A stretch of DNA of 64,000 nucleotides, taken from NCBI GenBank assembly GCA_030770535.1, contig JASVEC010000020.1, positions 186,001 through 250,000 on the forward strand, given 5' to 3'. Shown here one piece after another: positions 45,928 to 55,428 of this stretch; within the stretch, counting starts at the first letter, position 1, and each line of letters begins with the position of its first letter. Under the pieces are notes generated by a model that was not told where the DNA came from, made no database searches, and was given only the letters and a program-made list of their open reading frames with translations. The stretch is from Batkoa obscura (Eukaryota; Entomophthoromycota; Entomophthoromycetes; Entomophthorales; Batkoaceae). The position numbers and the translations under genes were made by a program.

Positions 45928-47946
45928 CTAATAGTAGCCGTAACCGTAACCATAGGTAGGTCTTGGTCTAGTAGTATAATATGGTCTGGTAGTGGTGGTA
46001 GTTTTAGTAGTGTAATATGGTTTGGTACTAGTACTAGTGGTTTTGGTGGTAGTGCTAGTTCCAGTGGTAGAAGTACCAGTAGTGCTAGTCCCAGTGGTAG
46101 AGGTTCCAGTGGTGGAAGTACCAGTAGTAGAAGTTCCGGTAGTAGATGTACCAGTTGTGCTAGTACCAGTGGTGGAGGTTCCAGTAGTGGAAGTTCCGGT
46201 AGTAGATGTACCAGTGGTGGAGGTTCCGGTAGTGGAGGTACCAGTGGTAGAAGTTCCGGTAGTAGAAGTTTTGGTGGTATAGTAAGGAGTTGTAGTAGTT
46301 TTGGTAGTGGAAGTACCGGTGGTGGAGGTCCCGGTAGTGCTAGTTCCAGTGGTGGAAGTTCCAGTAGTAGAAGTTCCAGTAGTGGAGGTTCCAGTGGTAG
46401 ATGTACCAGTAGTGCTAGTACCAGTAGTAGAGGTTCCGGTAGTAGATGTACCAGTAGTGGATGTACCAGTAGTGGATGTACCAGTTGTGCTAGTTCCAGT
46501 GGTGGAGGTTCCGGTAGTAGAGGTACCAGTGGTAGAAGTTCCGGTAGTAGAAGTTTTAGTGGTATAGTAAGGAGTTGTAGTAGTTTTAGTAGTGGAAGTA
46601 CTAGTGGTAGAGGTTCCAGTGGTAGATGTACCAGTTGTGCTAGTACCAGTGGTGGAGGTTCCAGTAGTGGAGGTACCAGTGGTAGAAGTTCCGGTAGTAG
46701 AAGTGCCAGTGGTGGAGGTTCCGGTAGTGCTAGTACCAGTGGTGGAGGTACCAGTGGTAGAAGTTCCGGTAGTGGAGGTACCAGTGGTAGAAGTTCCGGT
46801 AGTAGAAGTGCCAGTGGTGGAGGTTCCGGTAGTGCTAGTACCAGTGGTGGAGGTACCAGTGGTAGAAGTTCCGGTAGTGGAGGTACCAGTGGTAGAAGTT
46901 CCGGTAGTAGAAGTGCCAGTGGTGGAGGTTCCGGTAGTGCTAGTACCAGTGGTGGAGGTACCAGTGGTAGAAGTTCCGGTAGTGGAGGTACCAGTGGTAG
47001 AAGTTCCGGTAGTAGAAGTGCCAGTGGTGGAGGTTCCGGTAGTAGAAGTGCCAGTGGTGGAGGTTCCGGTAGTAGAAGTGCCAGTGGTGGAGGTTCCGGT
47101 AGTGGAGGTACCAGTGGTAGAGGTACCAGTGGTAGAAGTTCCGGTAGTAGAAGTTTTAGTGGTATAGTAAGGAGTTGTAGTAGTTTTAGTAGTGGAAGTA
47201 CCAGTGGTGGAGGTTCCAGTGGTGGAGGTTCCAGTGGTGGAGGTTCCAGTGGTGGAGGTTCCAGTAGTGGAGGTACCAGTGGTAGAAGTTCCAGTAGTAG
47301 AAGTTCCAGTAGTAGAAGTGCCAGTGGTGGAGGTTCCAGTAGTGCTAGTACCAGTAGTAGAAGTACCAGTAGTGCTAGTACCAGTAGTAGAAGTACCAGT
47401 AGTAGAAGTTCCAGTGGTGGAGGTTCCGGTGGTATAGTAAGGAGTTGTGGTAGTTTTGGTAGTGGAAGTTCCAGTGGTAGAGGTTCCAGTGGTGGAAGTA
47501 CCAGTAGTAGAAGTTCCATTAGTACTAGTTCCAGTAGTAGAAGTTCCAGTAGTGGAGGTACCAGTGGTAGAGGTTCCAGTAGTGCTAGTACCAGTAGTAG
47601 AAGTACCAGTAGTAGAAGTTCCAGTGGTGGAGGTTCCAGTAGTAGAAGTTCCAGTAGTACTAGTACCAGTGGTAGATGTTCCAGTAGTGGAGGTACCAGT
47701 TGTGGAAGTTCCAGTAGTAGAAGTTCCAGTAGTACTAGTTTTCGTAGTAGTAGTCTTGGTAGTTCTAGTTTTAGTACAGTACGGAGGTTGAACAGTGATG
47801 ACTTTAGTACCAGTAGAAGTGATCACTTTAGTGGAAGTGATAGTTTTTGGTCTACAAGGATTGTATCCACCATAATAGTCAGCTGGTGAAGCTGCATCGA
47901 GGGCAGAAAGTAAATATGCAAGTGGGACGAGTACTTGGAATTTCAT
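45928..47946 (-). CDS. Secreted Thr/Ser-repeat protein, pair 3 (672 aa)
   Basis: A single exon. The signal peptide MKFQVLVPLAYLLSALDA is followed by ASPADYYGGYNPCRPKTITS and one Cys module, against two in pairs 1 and 4. Then come about 540 residues of nearly pure TGTST pentapeptides, broken four times by a TKTTTTPYYTT segment. The end is TRPYYTTRPRPTYGYGYGYY. The array has higher-order structure: a 105-bp unit (seven pentapeptides) repeated about three times at 46702-47016, then a 30-bp unit repeated three times. It lacks the ETSTT units of the other copies. Probably an O-glycosylated wall or extracellular rod protein. The 661-codon plus-strand frame (Gly/Ser-rich) and the shorter Val-rich frames over it are by-products of the repeat. 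Confidence 0.85.
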   Translation of the reverse strand: MKFQVLVPLAYLLSALDAASPADYYGGYNPCRPKTITSTKVITSTGTKVITVQPPYCTKTRTTKTTTTKTSTTGTSTTGTSTTGTSTTGTSTTGTSTTGTSTTGTSTTGTSTTGTSTTGTSTTGTSTTGTSTTGTSTTGTSTNGTSTTGTSTTGTSTTGTSTTKTTTTPYYTTGTSTTGTSTTGTSTTGTSTTGTSTTGTSTTGTSTTGTSTTGTSTTGTSTTGTSTTGTSTTGTSTTGTSTTGTSTTGTSTTKTTTTPYYTTKTSTTGTSTTGTSTTGTSTTGTSTTGTSTTGTSTTGTSTTGTSTTGTSTTGTSTTGTSTTGTSTTGTSTTGTSTTGTSTTGTSTTGTSTTGTSTTGTSTTGTSTTGTSTTGTSTTGTSTTGTSTTGTSTTGTSTTGTSTTGTSTTGTSTTGTSTTGTSTTGTSTTGTSTTGTSTTGTSTTGTSTTSTSTTKTTTTPYYTTKTSTTGTSTTGTSTTGTSTTGTSTTGTSTTGTSTTGTSTTGTSTTGTSTTGTSTTGTSTTGTSTTGTSTTGTSTTGTSTTGTSTTKTTTTPYYTTKTSTTGTSTTGTSTTGTSTTGTSTTGTSTTGTSTTGTSTTGTSTTGTSTTGTSTTGTSTTGTSTTGTSTTGTSTTTKTTSTSTKPYYTTKTTTTTRPYYTTRPRPTYGYGYGYY
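46702..47106 (-). repeat. Higher-order repeat: 105-bp then 30-bp units
   Basis: Identical landmarks (AGTGCCAGTGGTGGAGG on the plus strand) recur near 46702, 46807, 46912 and 47017, i.e. every 105 bp, then every 30 bp at 47047 and 47077. Each is a multiple of the 15-bp codon unit, so frame is kept. This points to recent unequal exchange or slippage. Confidence 0.88.
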
Positions 47947-48649
47947 TGTTGTTTTTGATAATTATTGCTACGTTTAACGCCCTTTTTATAGCTTTTTTTC
48001 TATGTTGTATTATTAAACACAAACATGGGCTTCTGAAGAGGATCAACTTTATTTAAATAACAATTAAATTGTAACAAGTATGATGAGCAATAAAATTTAT
48101 TATGTTCATAATTAGGCTTATTTTTCACGTAATAAAATAAATTAAAGTAAGATTAGAATTAGCAATAAAATTTATTTTGGTGATAAGCTGGCTTATATTT
48201 ATCTAAAATAATTCTTCAATTTTTCGTAATGCTCCATATGGTTACCTTTTTAAAATCTAATTAAGCCTTCACTTCTGTTCTATTTTTAACTTTTTTATAA
48301 AGCGTCACAAATGGGCTGCATTCGCTTTGATAAATTTAATGAATTGGAAATTAAAACTATTTAGGGTTGCTAAATTAAATTATATTCTCATTAATTTGGT
48401 TTTGAAATACACATGTTTTCAATATCTACTTTGAATTGATTTAAGATTAATTTGAAGTTGATTTTTACACCATATCTTAAGCCAAAAGTCATAAAAGTGA
48501 TTCTCATTCAAAACAAAGGCTTTATTACTCACATATTATCTATTATACTCTTTAGCATAGCTATCTAAAGTATATATAAACTCAATCTAATATTTGAAAA
48601 TGAATTAAAAAATAATCGTTATAAACTCGATTTGTTAATATATATTAAA
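47947..48649. promoter_or_regulatory. Divergent promoter region, pair 3
   Basis: 703 bp between head-to-head starts. It shares with the other pairs the TATA box (CTTTTTATAG on the plus strand near 47980), the block AAACACAAACATGGGCTTCT (about 48016-48035) and an ATTTATTATGTTCATAAT stretch. Overall it is more diverged than the two outer pairs. Confidence 0.55.
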
Positions 48650-48811
48650 ATGAAATTCTTATCCGCCGTTGTATTACTTGCTGCCTCCGTTCTTGCCCAA
48701 GGTTATGGCTATGGAAGACCCTGTAGAGACATTACCAAAGTGGTTACTAGTACTACCATTACCTATGTGACTAGAACAGTGCAAGGCACTTGTCCTACAA
48801 TTGCCTTTTAA
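48650..48811 (+). CDS. 53-aa secreted small protein, pair 3
   Basis: Signal peptide MKFLSAVVLLAASVLAQ, then GYGYGRPCRDITKVVTSTTI and TYVTRTVQGTCPTIAF. It has an extra GY relative to the 52-aa copies and a different end (AF for PYY). Most differences from the other copies are conservative (K/R, V/I), which indicates selection for protein function. Both cysteines are kept. It is head-to-head with the repeat gene at 45928-47946. Confidence 0.75.
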   Translation: MKFLSAVVLLAASVLAQGYGYGRPCRDITKVVTSTTITYVTRTVQGTCPTIAF

Positions 48812-50791
48812 TAGCAGTAGATCGGCAATTGTACTAATAAATTCAGATATTTTAAACTATGTTTTTTTCTTATAAAATTAAGTTTATTATATCATTTATT
48901 GTAATAAAATTATCTAGCCATAAATTATTAATAATTTGAAAAAATAAACATTCGGCTTTGATAATTGTAATTGATTTATAAGCATCTTTAATTTAAGTTT
49001 AATAAAAGAATTCTAGCCTCCTATCTACAGTGCACATTTAAACCAAATAGCTTTTTTAACTAAATCTTGCATAGTAAATTAATCTGGCGATTTACCCAAA
49101 TTTAGGATTATGATTGAGTTTTGCTGAGTTTTGATCAAATTTAAAATCTTGCCAGTAATATCATCACAAAAATTTTATTAAAAAAAGGTAAAAATAGTAT
49201 AGTAATACAAATAAATAAAATAGTTGTAGGAGTATCAAGCGTTGAATAGTAACAAAAAACAACGCCTATAAATGTTACTCAACAAAGTATAAATGCACGA
49301 AATTGTAACTCCAAATTTTTTCATTTCAAATTATCTTTTATCTTCAAAACAAATTCCAATTTACAAATATAAAATTAAAAATAAATATTATATTAGGATT
49401 TCGCTTAAATAGAATTTACATTTGATCTTTTATGTAGCTAATTGATATCAAAAACAGTAGATTGTATTTTATCATTAATGACTATAAAACACTACCAACA
49501 ACTCAGTTTATAATAGATAAGAATTTGAATATGTTTTTATAAATTGTTAAATTAACAAAAATATACTTAATTGGCTATGTTTTTAAAAATTTAAAAAATC
49601 ATTACTGTAGGTAATAAATAAACTTAGTACTTTTTGAAAAAATAAGCAGGAATTATGAAAAGTTCTTATATTTTAATAAGTTCTTAAACTCATTAAAGTA
49701 ACTTTTATAAAACACTGTTTGAAAAAACAATTTACCAAATATATAATTAATCACAAGAATAAAATTTAGCATTTAGTAACAAGTTTAATATTCATTAAAA
49801 TTAAACTTTATTTTAGATAAAGTAATAAAAATGTAGGCTATTTTTTTAGATTACTTATCTTTGTAAACGTTTTGATTTATTTGAGAGAATAAGATTCTAA
49901 ATGCTAATGATGGTAAAGATTGTTTGAAGTGGGGCCAATAGTCTAGTTTATAATAGGATTGAGTAAAAGATATCATTTTTATTACTTTAAAGCTTAAAAA
50001 TTGCCATATTGCTTTTTATTGGGTATGGTGTAATGATGAATATATTTAGTTCCATTGCAAAGAACTCCTTCCATTCTAGGACCTTTTCCGGTCATTCTCT
50101 ATCTACTTTAACGTATTATATATTTAATTCCAAACTCAAACAACTTTTAGGTAGGAGGTTTAATAAAAGCCCCTTCTTTCAAGAATAAACAATCTTAATG
50201 CTATTGCAGGTCAACAATGTGATATATACAATATATGAATCTATATAGCATTTGTTACACAAAAAGTGATGCTGTTTTTTATTTTTTATAATTTATTATT
50301 ACTACTACTTTATTTTTCTTCAGCAATTCTGCGGCTTTTACAAAGGTTGGTAACAAGTGTTTCTTGATTACAAGTGGTCCAATCAAATAAAAAATCCGGC
50401 AATCACTTCAAAAAAAATACCAAAACAAGGTTTTAAAAAAATCATATATTTATTGAACTTAGACTTAACGACTTTTCCTTATTTGATTTCCTATGATTCT
50501 GTTGATTACCTTTTTAATAAATAAAAATACAATGCTTACGATATTGGGTTTAAGAAAAACCCGGATAATGATAAAATAATTAAACCTTTTTTGTAAATAA
50601 AACTAAGCCTAATAGCGACACTTTATAGTTTTAAACTTTATGTATAATGGCAATCTAATATTTGCCATTACATATAATCAAAGTAACTTTCGTTTCATTC
50701 AACTAGCAAGCAATAATAAGTGATGATAATAAGTTGATAGATTCAAAGTATATAAGTGAACAAAAAATATAATCAAATTAACAAAATCAAA
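48812..50791. other. Intergenic: pair 3 to small secreted gene
   Basis: Almost 2 kb of AT-rich DNA with no supported gene, repeat or MITE. A TATA-like AGTATATAAG lies about 40 bp before the next ATG. Confidence 0.5.
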
Positions 50792-51154
50792 ATGAATTAT
50801 TTATTTATCGCTGTCTCTTTATTATCTGCCATCTCTATCAACTCTTTACCAGTTGATACTGCTAATGCCAATGGTGTGTCTCCAGCTACTGTCACTAATG
50901 CCAATAGAGGATCTACTACTAATGGCCAACCAAGCTCTGTACAAGCTAAAACTTTTGAACCTTTTAACCTCTTTAGTGGCTTCGGTAATTTCCTTCCTGG
51001 AGGGACTTCTGGTAGTACCCCTATTTTTAGCAACAATTTTAGTCCACAAATTGATCCATTCATAAATGGGGTTCAAAATGTTCCAAATGTCTTTGGCTCT
51101 TTCATTGGACCAAATGGATTGTTTAACCCTATTTGGGGCACTGGCAAACAATAA
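50792..51154 (+). CDS. Hypothetical small secreted protein (120 aa)
   Basis: A single exon; ATG at 50792 chosen because MNYLFIAVSLLSAISINSLP is a clear signal peptide, while the frame upstream lacks an ATG. The mature protein is rich in Asn, Gly, Ser, Pro and Phe (AKTFEPFNLFSGFGNFLPGG, GSFIGPNGLFNPIWGTGKQ) and has no cysteine. No known domain recognised. It has a TATA-like box upstream and sits among other intronless secreted genes. It could be a wall-associated or effector-like protein; nothing in the sequence decides. Confidence 0.65.
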   Translation: MNYLFIAVSLLSAISINSLPVDTANANGVSPATVTNANRGSTTNGQPSSVQAKTFEPFNLFSGFGNFLPGGTSGSTPIFSNNFSPQIDPFINGVQNVPNVFGSFIGPNGLFNPIWGTGKQ

Positions 51155-51299
51155 ATTTTGTTTACTTATATATCTTTTTTATATTTTTGTTTTTTCTTAC
51201 TGTTGATGTGTTTATTTTCATAGCTACATTAGCTGCTGAAATTATTCAAATACCTTGTTTTTTTCGTTTTCTCTTAACTTGGCCAATGTATATAACTTA

Positions 51300-51891
51300 A
51301 ATATGAACTGATACTAACAAAATTAAAGCATTGAAGGTTCTTGGGCTAGATGATATTGATCGAATTTTTATACTTAGTGTTGAATTTCTAGATTAATCGC
51401 ATTCAATTCAATCCATTCAAACTATCTCAGAACAACTTAAAATCAATATTACATATCATGCTTCCATTATAATGCATTAAAAAGTGATTTATTAATTATA
51501 GTCATTATCAAGAGAAACAATACATTGCTCTGTGGATAAAGGAACAGAAAGCATATCATGGATTTGACTTATTTAAATATATTGAGTAAAAGGGAGGTTA
51601 TAATGATTTAGTTATACTATTTGGGGATGTTTTTTGACTTCATCACTTGTTTGGTTTTTTAAGCCCATTTGAGCGGAAATACTATTAGTAAAATTCTTAA
51701 ACAAAAAAATACACCACCATTTATTTTACCACTAATATTATAGCAAGTCTTTTTTAAGTTATAGTAAACTATATGAAATATAAGTTTACTAGCTCAGTAA
51801 CATCGTATCCGATCTTACTCAAAAGAATGTTTTGGCTTTATAAAAAGTTTGATATTCAAAATTATTTACCCTATCCTCAGATTAAAGTTTA
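51300..51891 (+). pseudogene. F-box-like gene relic, split by a MITE
   Basis: The 3' part (51780-51891) lines up with 44732-44832 of the intact gene: ATCGTATCCGATCTTACTC, then TTATAAAAAGTTTGATATTC, AATTATTTACC, and the stop at the same place. The part before the MITE (from about 51300) may be its upstream half, but that match is weak. It is disrupted host coding sequence. Confidence 0.6.
51620..51721 (-). mobile_element. MITE-like element, copy 11
   Basis: ATTTGGGGATGTTTTTTGAC at the left and ACACCACCAT at the right, with the core CCCATTTGAGCGGAAA in reverse orientation. It appears to have inserted in the F-box relic. Confidence 0.75.
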
Positions 51892-51916
51892 ATGAAAGCT
51901 AATATTGGCTAATTAT

Positions 51917-51958
51917 TGAATTTGAATTATTTGAATTATTTGAATTATTTGAATTTGA
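51917..51958. repeat. 10-bp tandem repeat
   Basis: Four units of TTTGAATTAT. Simple repeat, no function seen. Confidence 0.8.
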
Positions 51959-53096
51959 CATTGCTATTTCTTAATAAACAATATGTTAAGTAAAGTTCTT
52001 TTTTTTCTTTCCCTCTGAAAAATTTACTATCAACTGTCTTGTTTAATACAACAAAAAATCAAATACCCTACACTAACTTGACTTCGAGGTACTATCTCCT
52101 CTATAATCACATTCTAAAAAAGAAGAGCTGAGTTCAATAGACTTTTGACTTTAGAAAGACAAAGGAAACTGATGATTGTTTGATTAAGCTTTGTTATGCA
52201 GAGTGTTTGTTATTGAATGAATAAATATGCCTATGAGATTGAAAAGATTTGGATGTGGTGCTAACTTTGCCTAAAACCATAAGGCTTTCATTGATTTCTC
52301 TATAGATCAATCAATCTATAAAGAGTCTATTAATTATTTTATAGTTAAATATGGATAAAATAAGTAAAAATTGACACAAGGGTGATAAGTATCTGTATGA
52401 TTTTTTGATTAGGGTATACAGGTCCATAGGTAGAGGGCTGAAAGAGTGAGAACTGGAACTATTTAGGGATGATATATTTGATCCTTGATAATGGAAAAAT
52501 ACGTGCTATATATGTTTGAATTTCGAGATGATGATAAGTGAGATGAAGCCCAAATAGTCAAATCTCGAAAACCTAATTGGAACTTTTTGTAAAAGGTTTT
52601 TATAGTGAGAGGTATATCAAAGAATTTAAAGTAAAACAAGCTTTGGGATTCAAAATATTTTGTAGTCAATCGCTTATAAACATTTCGAAAAAACTACTTA
52701 GTATGTTAAAAGTAGTAGAGAATGCACTTTTAAGAAGGTTATTTTTAAATCTGACAGGAAAAAAGCTATCTGCTTTGTACTTTGGTGGCTTTAAAAGGAC
52801 CGAAGTTTTTTTTAGATAGGAATTAATATTATACTTTATACACTTCTTTGACCGAAAGAATCCGGATATAGTAAACGCGAAGAATATCGTAACTGCTTCA
52901 TTTAAAAATTACTTTATGTTGCGATTATTATTAATATTTTGAAACTTCATAACATTTTATTTTTATCTTTGATATTTAAAATTTCAATTATTTAATAAAA
53001 ATAAGTAAAAAAGATTCAAAAGATTTAAGAAATTTGAAAATTTCATATAATAAGTAATTTATTTTAAACTCTTCCTTCTCAATAATAGTTTTACTA

Positions 53097-54545
53097 TTAA
53101 TAGTAAACGTTACCGTAACCATTACCATAACCATAAGTAGGTCTTGGTCTAGTAGTATAGTATGGTCTAGTAGTGGTAGTTCTAGTAGTATAGTAAGGGG
53201 TAGTAGATGTCTTGGTGGTGGTGCTAGTTCCAGTAGTGGACGTTTGAGTAGAAGTTCCAGTAGTGGAGGTTTCGGTGGAAGTTCCAGTAGTAGATGTTTC
53301 GGTGGAAGTTTCAGTAGTACTAGTTGCAGTAGTACTAGTTCCAGTAGTGGAAGTTCCAGTGGTAGAAGTTTCAGTTGATGTGCCAGTAGTGGAAGTTTCA
53401 GTAGAGGTAGTATAATATGGAGTAGTGCTGGTACTAGTAGTAGATGTTTCAGTGGAAGTTCCAGTTGTAGAGGTCTCAGTTGATGTGCCAGTAGTGGAGG
53501 TTTCGGTGGAAGTTCCAGTGGTAGAGGTTTCAGTTGATGTAGCGGTAGTAGAGGTTTCGGTGGAGGTTCCGGTAGTGGAAGTTCCAGTGGTAGAAGTTTC
53601 AGTTGATGTGCCAGTAGTGGAAGTTTCGGTGGAAGTTCCAGTAGTAGATGTTTCGGTGGAAGTTGCAGTAGTACTAGTTGCAGTAGTGGAAGTTTCAGTT
53701 GAGGTTCCAGTAGTACTAGTTTCAGTAGTGGAAGTTTCAGTAGAGGTAGTATAATATGGAGTAGTGCTGGTACTAGTAGTAGATGTTTCAGTGGAAGTTC
53801 CAGTTGTAGAGGTCTCAGTTGATGTAGCGGTAGTAGAGGTTTCGGTGGAGGTTCCAGTAGTGGAAGTTCCAGTAGTAGATGTTTCGGTGGAAGTTCCAGT
53901 AGTACTAGTTCCAGTAGTACTAGTTCCAGTAGTGGAAGTCTCAGTGGAAGTTCCAGTGGTGGAGGTTTCAGTTGATGTACCGGTAGTAGAGGTTTCGGTG
54001 GAAGTTCCAGTTGTAGAGGTCTCAGTTGATGTGCCAGTAGTGGAGGTTTCGGTGGAAGTTCCAGTAGTACTAGTTCCAGTAGTACTAGTTCCAGTAGTGG
54101 AAGTCTCAGTGGAAGTTCCAGTGGTGGAGGTTTCAGTTGATGTACCGGTAGTAGAGGTTTCGGTGGAGGTTCCAGTAGTAGATGTTCCAGTAGTAGATGT
54201 TTCAGTTGAGGTTCCAGTAGTGCTAGTTCCAGTAGTGGAGGTTCCAGTAGTGCTAGTGCCAGTGGTAGTGGTTCTAGTTTTTGAGCAATAAGGAGGTTTA
54301 ACAGTGACTACTTTGGTACCAGTAGAAGTAATCACTTTAGTAGAAGTGACTGTTTTAGGGCGACATGGAGTAGGACAATAACTCGGTTTTTTTGTCACAG
54401 TTGCTGTCAATGTTTTAGTTACTTTCGAAGTAGAAGTAACAGTTCTTGGTCTACAAGGATTGTAACCACCGTAGTAATCAGCTGGTGAAGCTGCATTGAG
54501 GGCAGAGAGTAAAAAAGTAACTGGAATGAGTATTTGAAATTTCAT
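53097..54545 (-). CDS. Secreted Thr/Ser-repeat protein, pair 4 (482 aa)
   Basis: The N-terminal ~100 residues are identical to the 27390-28922 protein: signal peptide, ASPADYYGGYNPC, two Cys modules. The tail from TSTTPYYTTRTTTTRPYY to YGYGNGYGNVYY is also identical. Between them the TGTST/ETSTT array has 28 residues fewer and a different order, again with two TPYYTT breaks. Unique ends with a variable middle are what replication slippage or gene conversion of a tandem coding repeat would give. Predicted as a heavily O-glycosylated extracellular protein. Antisense Val-rich frames over the array are artefacts. Confidence 0.85.
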   Translation of the reverse strand: MKFQILIPVTFLLSALNAASPADYYGGYNPCRPRTVTSTSKVTKTLTATVTKKPSYCPTPCRPKTVTSTKVITSTGTKVVTVKPPYCSKTRTTTTGTSTTGTSTTGTSTTGTSTETSTTGTSTTGTSTETSTTGTSTETSTTGTSTETSTTGTSTTGTSTTGTSTETSTTGTSTETSTTGTSTETSTTGTSTETSTTGTSTETSTTGTSTTGTSTTGTSTETSTTGTSTTGTSTETSTTATSTETSTTGTSTETSTTSTSTTPYYTTSTETSTTETSTTGTSTETSTTATSTTATSTETSTTGTSTETSTTGTSTETSTTGTSTTGTSTETSTTATSTETSTTGTSTETSTTGTSTETSTTGTSTETSTTSTSTTPYYTTSTETSTTGTSTETSTTGTSTTGTSTTATSTTETSTETSTTGTSTETSTTGTSTQTSTTGTSTTTKTSTTPYYTTRTTTTRPYYTTRPRPTYGYGNGYGNVYY

Positions 54546-55269
54546 TGTTGTTTTTGATAATGATTGTTACCATCATAAAGTCCCTTTTTATAGTTTATGG
54601 TACTAGTAATTTTAAACACAAACATGGGCTTCTAAAAAGGGTCTATCTTTTTATTAAAATACATTTGATAAACTCAAGTTTACATTTAATAACAACATTT
54701 ATTATGTTCATAATCAGGCTTATTATTAGGGTAAAAAAGTATATTAAAAGAAGTTTAAGATTAGGAATAAAATGTATTATATTGATAAGCTTGCTTAACT
54801 TTATCTCAAATTGTTCTTAATGTTTCTAATTTCTCTAATTTTAAGTTCAAAGTTCACTTTTGTTCTAATTTTAAATTGAAAATAAAGCATTGCAAATAAG
54901 TTGCATTAACTTTAACTAAAAAATTAAAAAGGCTAAAATTTAGCTTTTCAATCACCAATTTTAAATTATGCCAATGAAATTTCTAGTTTAAATTAAATAT
55001 CATTTGCTTTTCAGATCATAAAAAATAAGGTTTTGAAACCTTTTAAGTTAATTTAATACTAACATGAAAGTATTTTAACACTGTTATTTAAAGTAGAAAG
55101 TATAAAAATAGCTTTTTAAAAAGCGAAGGCTTGGTTTTGTATTATCTTATACATTGCACCCTCAACATGGTTATCTAAAATATGTATATAAACCCTCCCA
55201 ATATCTGAAATTTAGTTAAAAAACAATTGTTATAAACATAAACTCAATTTGATCATATATAAAGAGAAA
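54546..55269. promoter_or_regulatory. Divergent promoter region, pair 4
   Basis: Near-identical inverted copy of 26666-27389, with the same TATA box (CTTTTTATAG on the plus strand, near 54585) and the conserved AAACACAAACATGGGCTTCT block (about 54614-54633). The 91-codon frame at 54545-54820 is shared with the other arm only because the DNA is duplicated. Confidence 0.6.
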
Positions 55270-55428
55270 ATGAAATTCTTAGCCGCCATTGTATTACTTG
55301 CTGCCTCCTCTCTTGCCCAAGGTTATGGAAGACCATGTAAAGACGTTACCAAAGTAGTTACCAGCACTACAGTTACCTATGTGACTAAAACAGTACAAGG
55401 CACCTGTCCCACAATTCCTTATTATTAA
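55270..55428 (+). CDS. 52-aa secreted small protein, pair 4
   Basis: The predicted protein is identical to that at 26507-26665: MKFLAAIVLLAASSLAQ signal, then GYGRPCKDVTKVVTSTTVTY and VTKTVQGTCPTIPYY. TATATAAAG ends 5 bp before the start codon region. Head-to-head with 53097-54545. Identity reflects recent duplication or conversion of the whole arm. Confidence 0.75.
   Translation: MKFLAAIVLLAASSLAQGYGRPCKDVTKVVTSTTVTYVTKTVQGTCPTIPYY

Larger units (their letters stand above)
51155..53096. other. Intergenic with F-box relic and MITE
   Basis: 1.9 kb holding a decayed F-box-like gene, a MITE, a 10-bp tandem repeat and traces of the sequence found after the intact F-box gene. 52330-53040 shows nothing I can assign; an 80-codon frame at 52577-52819 has no known family. 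Confidence 0.55.

Noticed and set aside
45904-47889. 661-codon plus-strand frame rich in Gly/Ser over the pair 3 repeat gene, and Val/Glu-rich frames in the third phase
   Set aside because: A 15-bp repeat without stops keeps several phases open. The minus-strand frame has the signal peptide, Cys modules and Tyr/Gly tail shared with its paralogues, so it is the gene.
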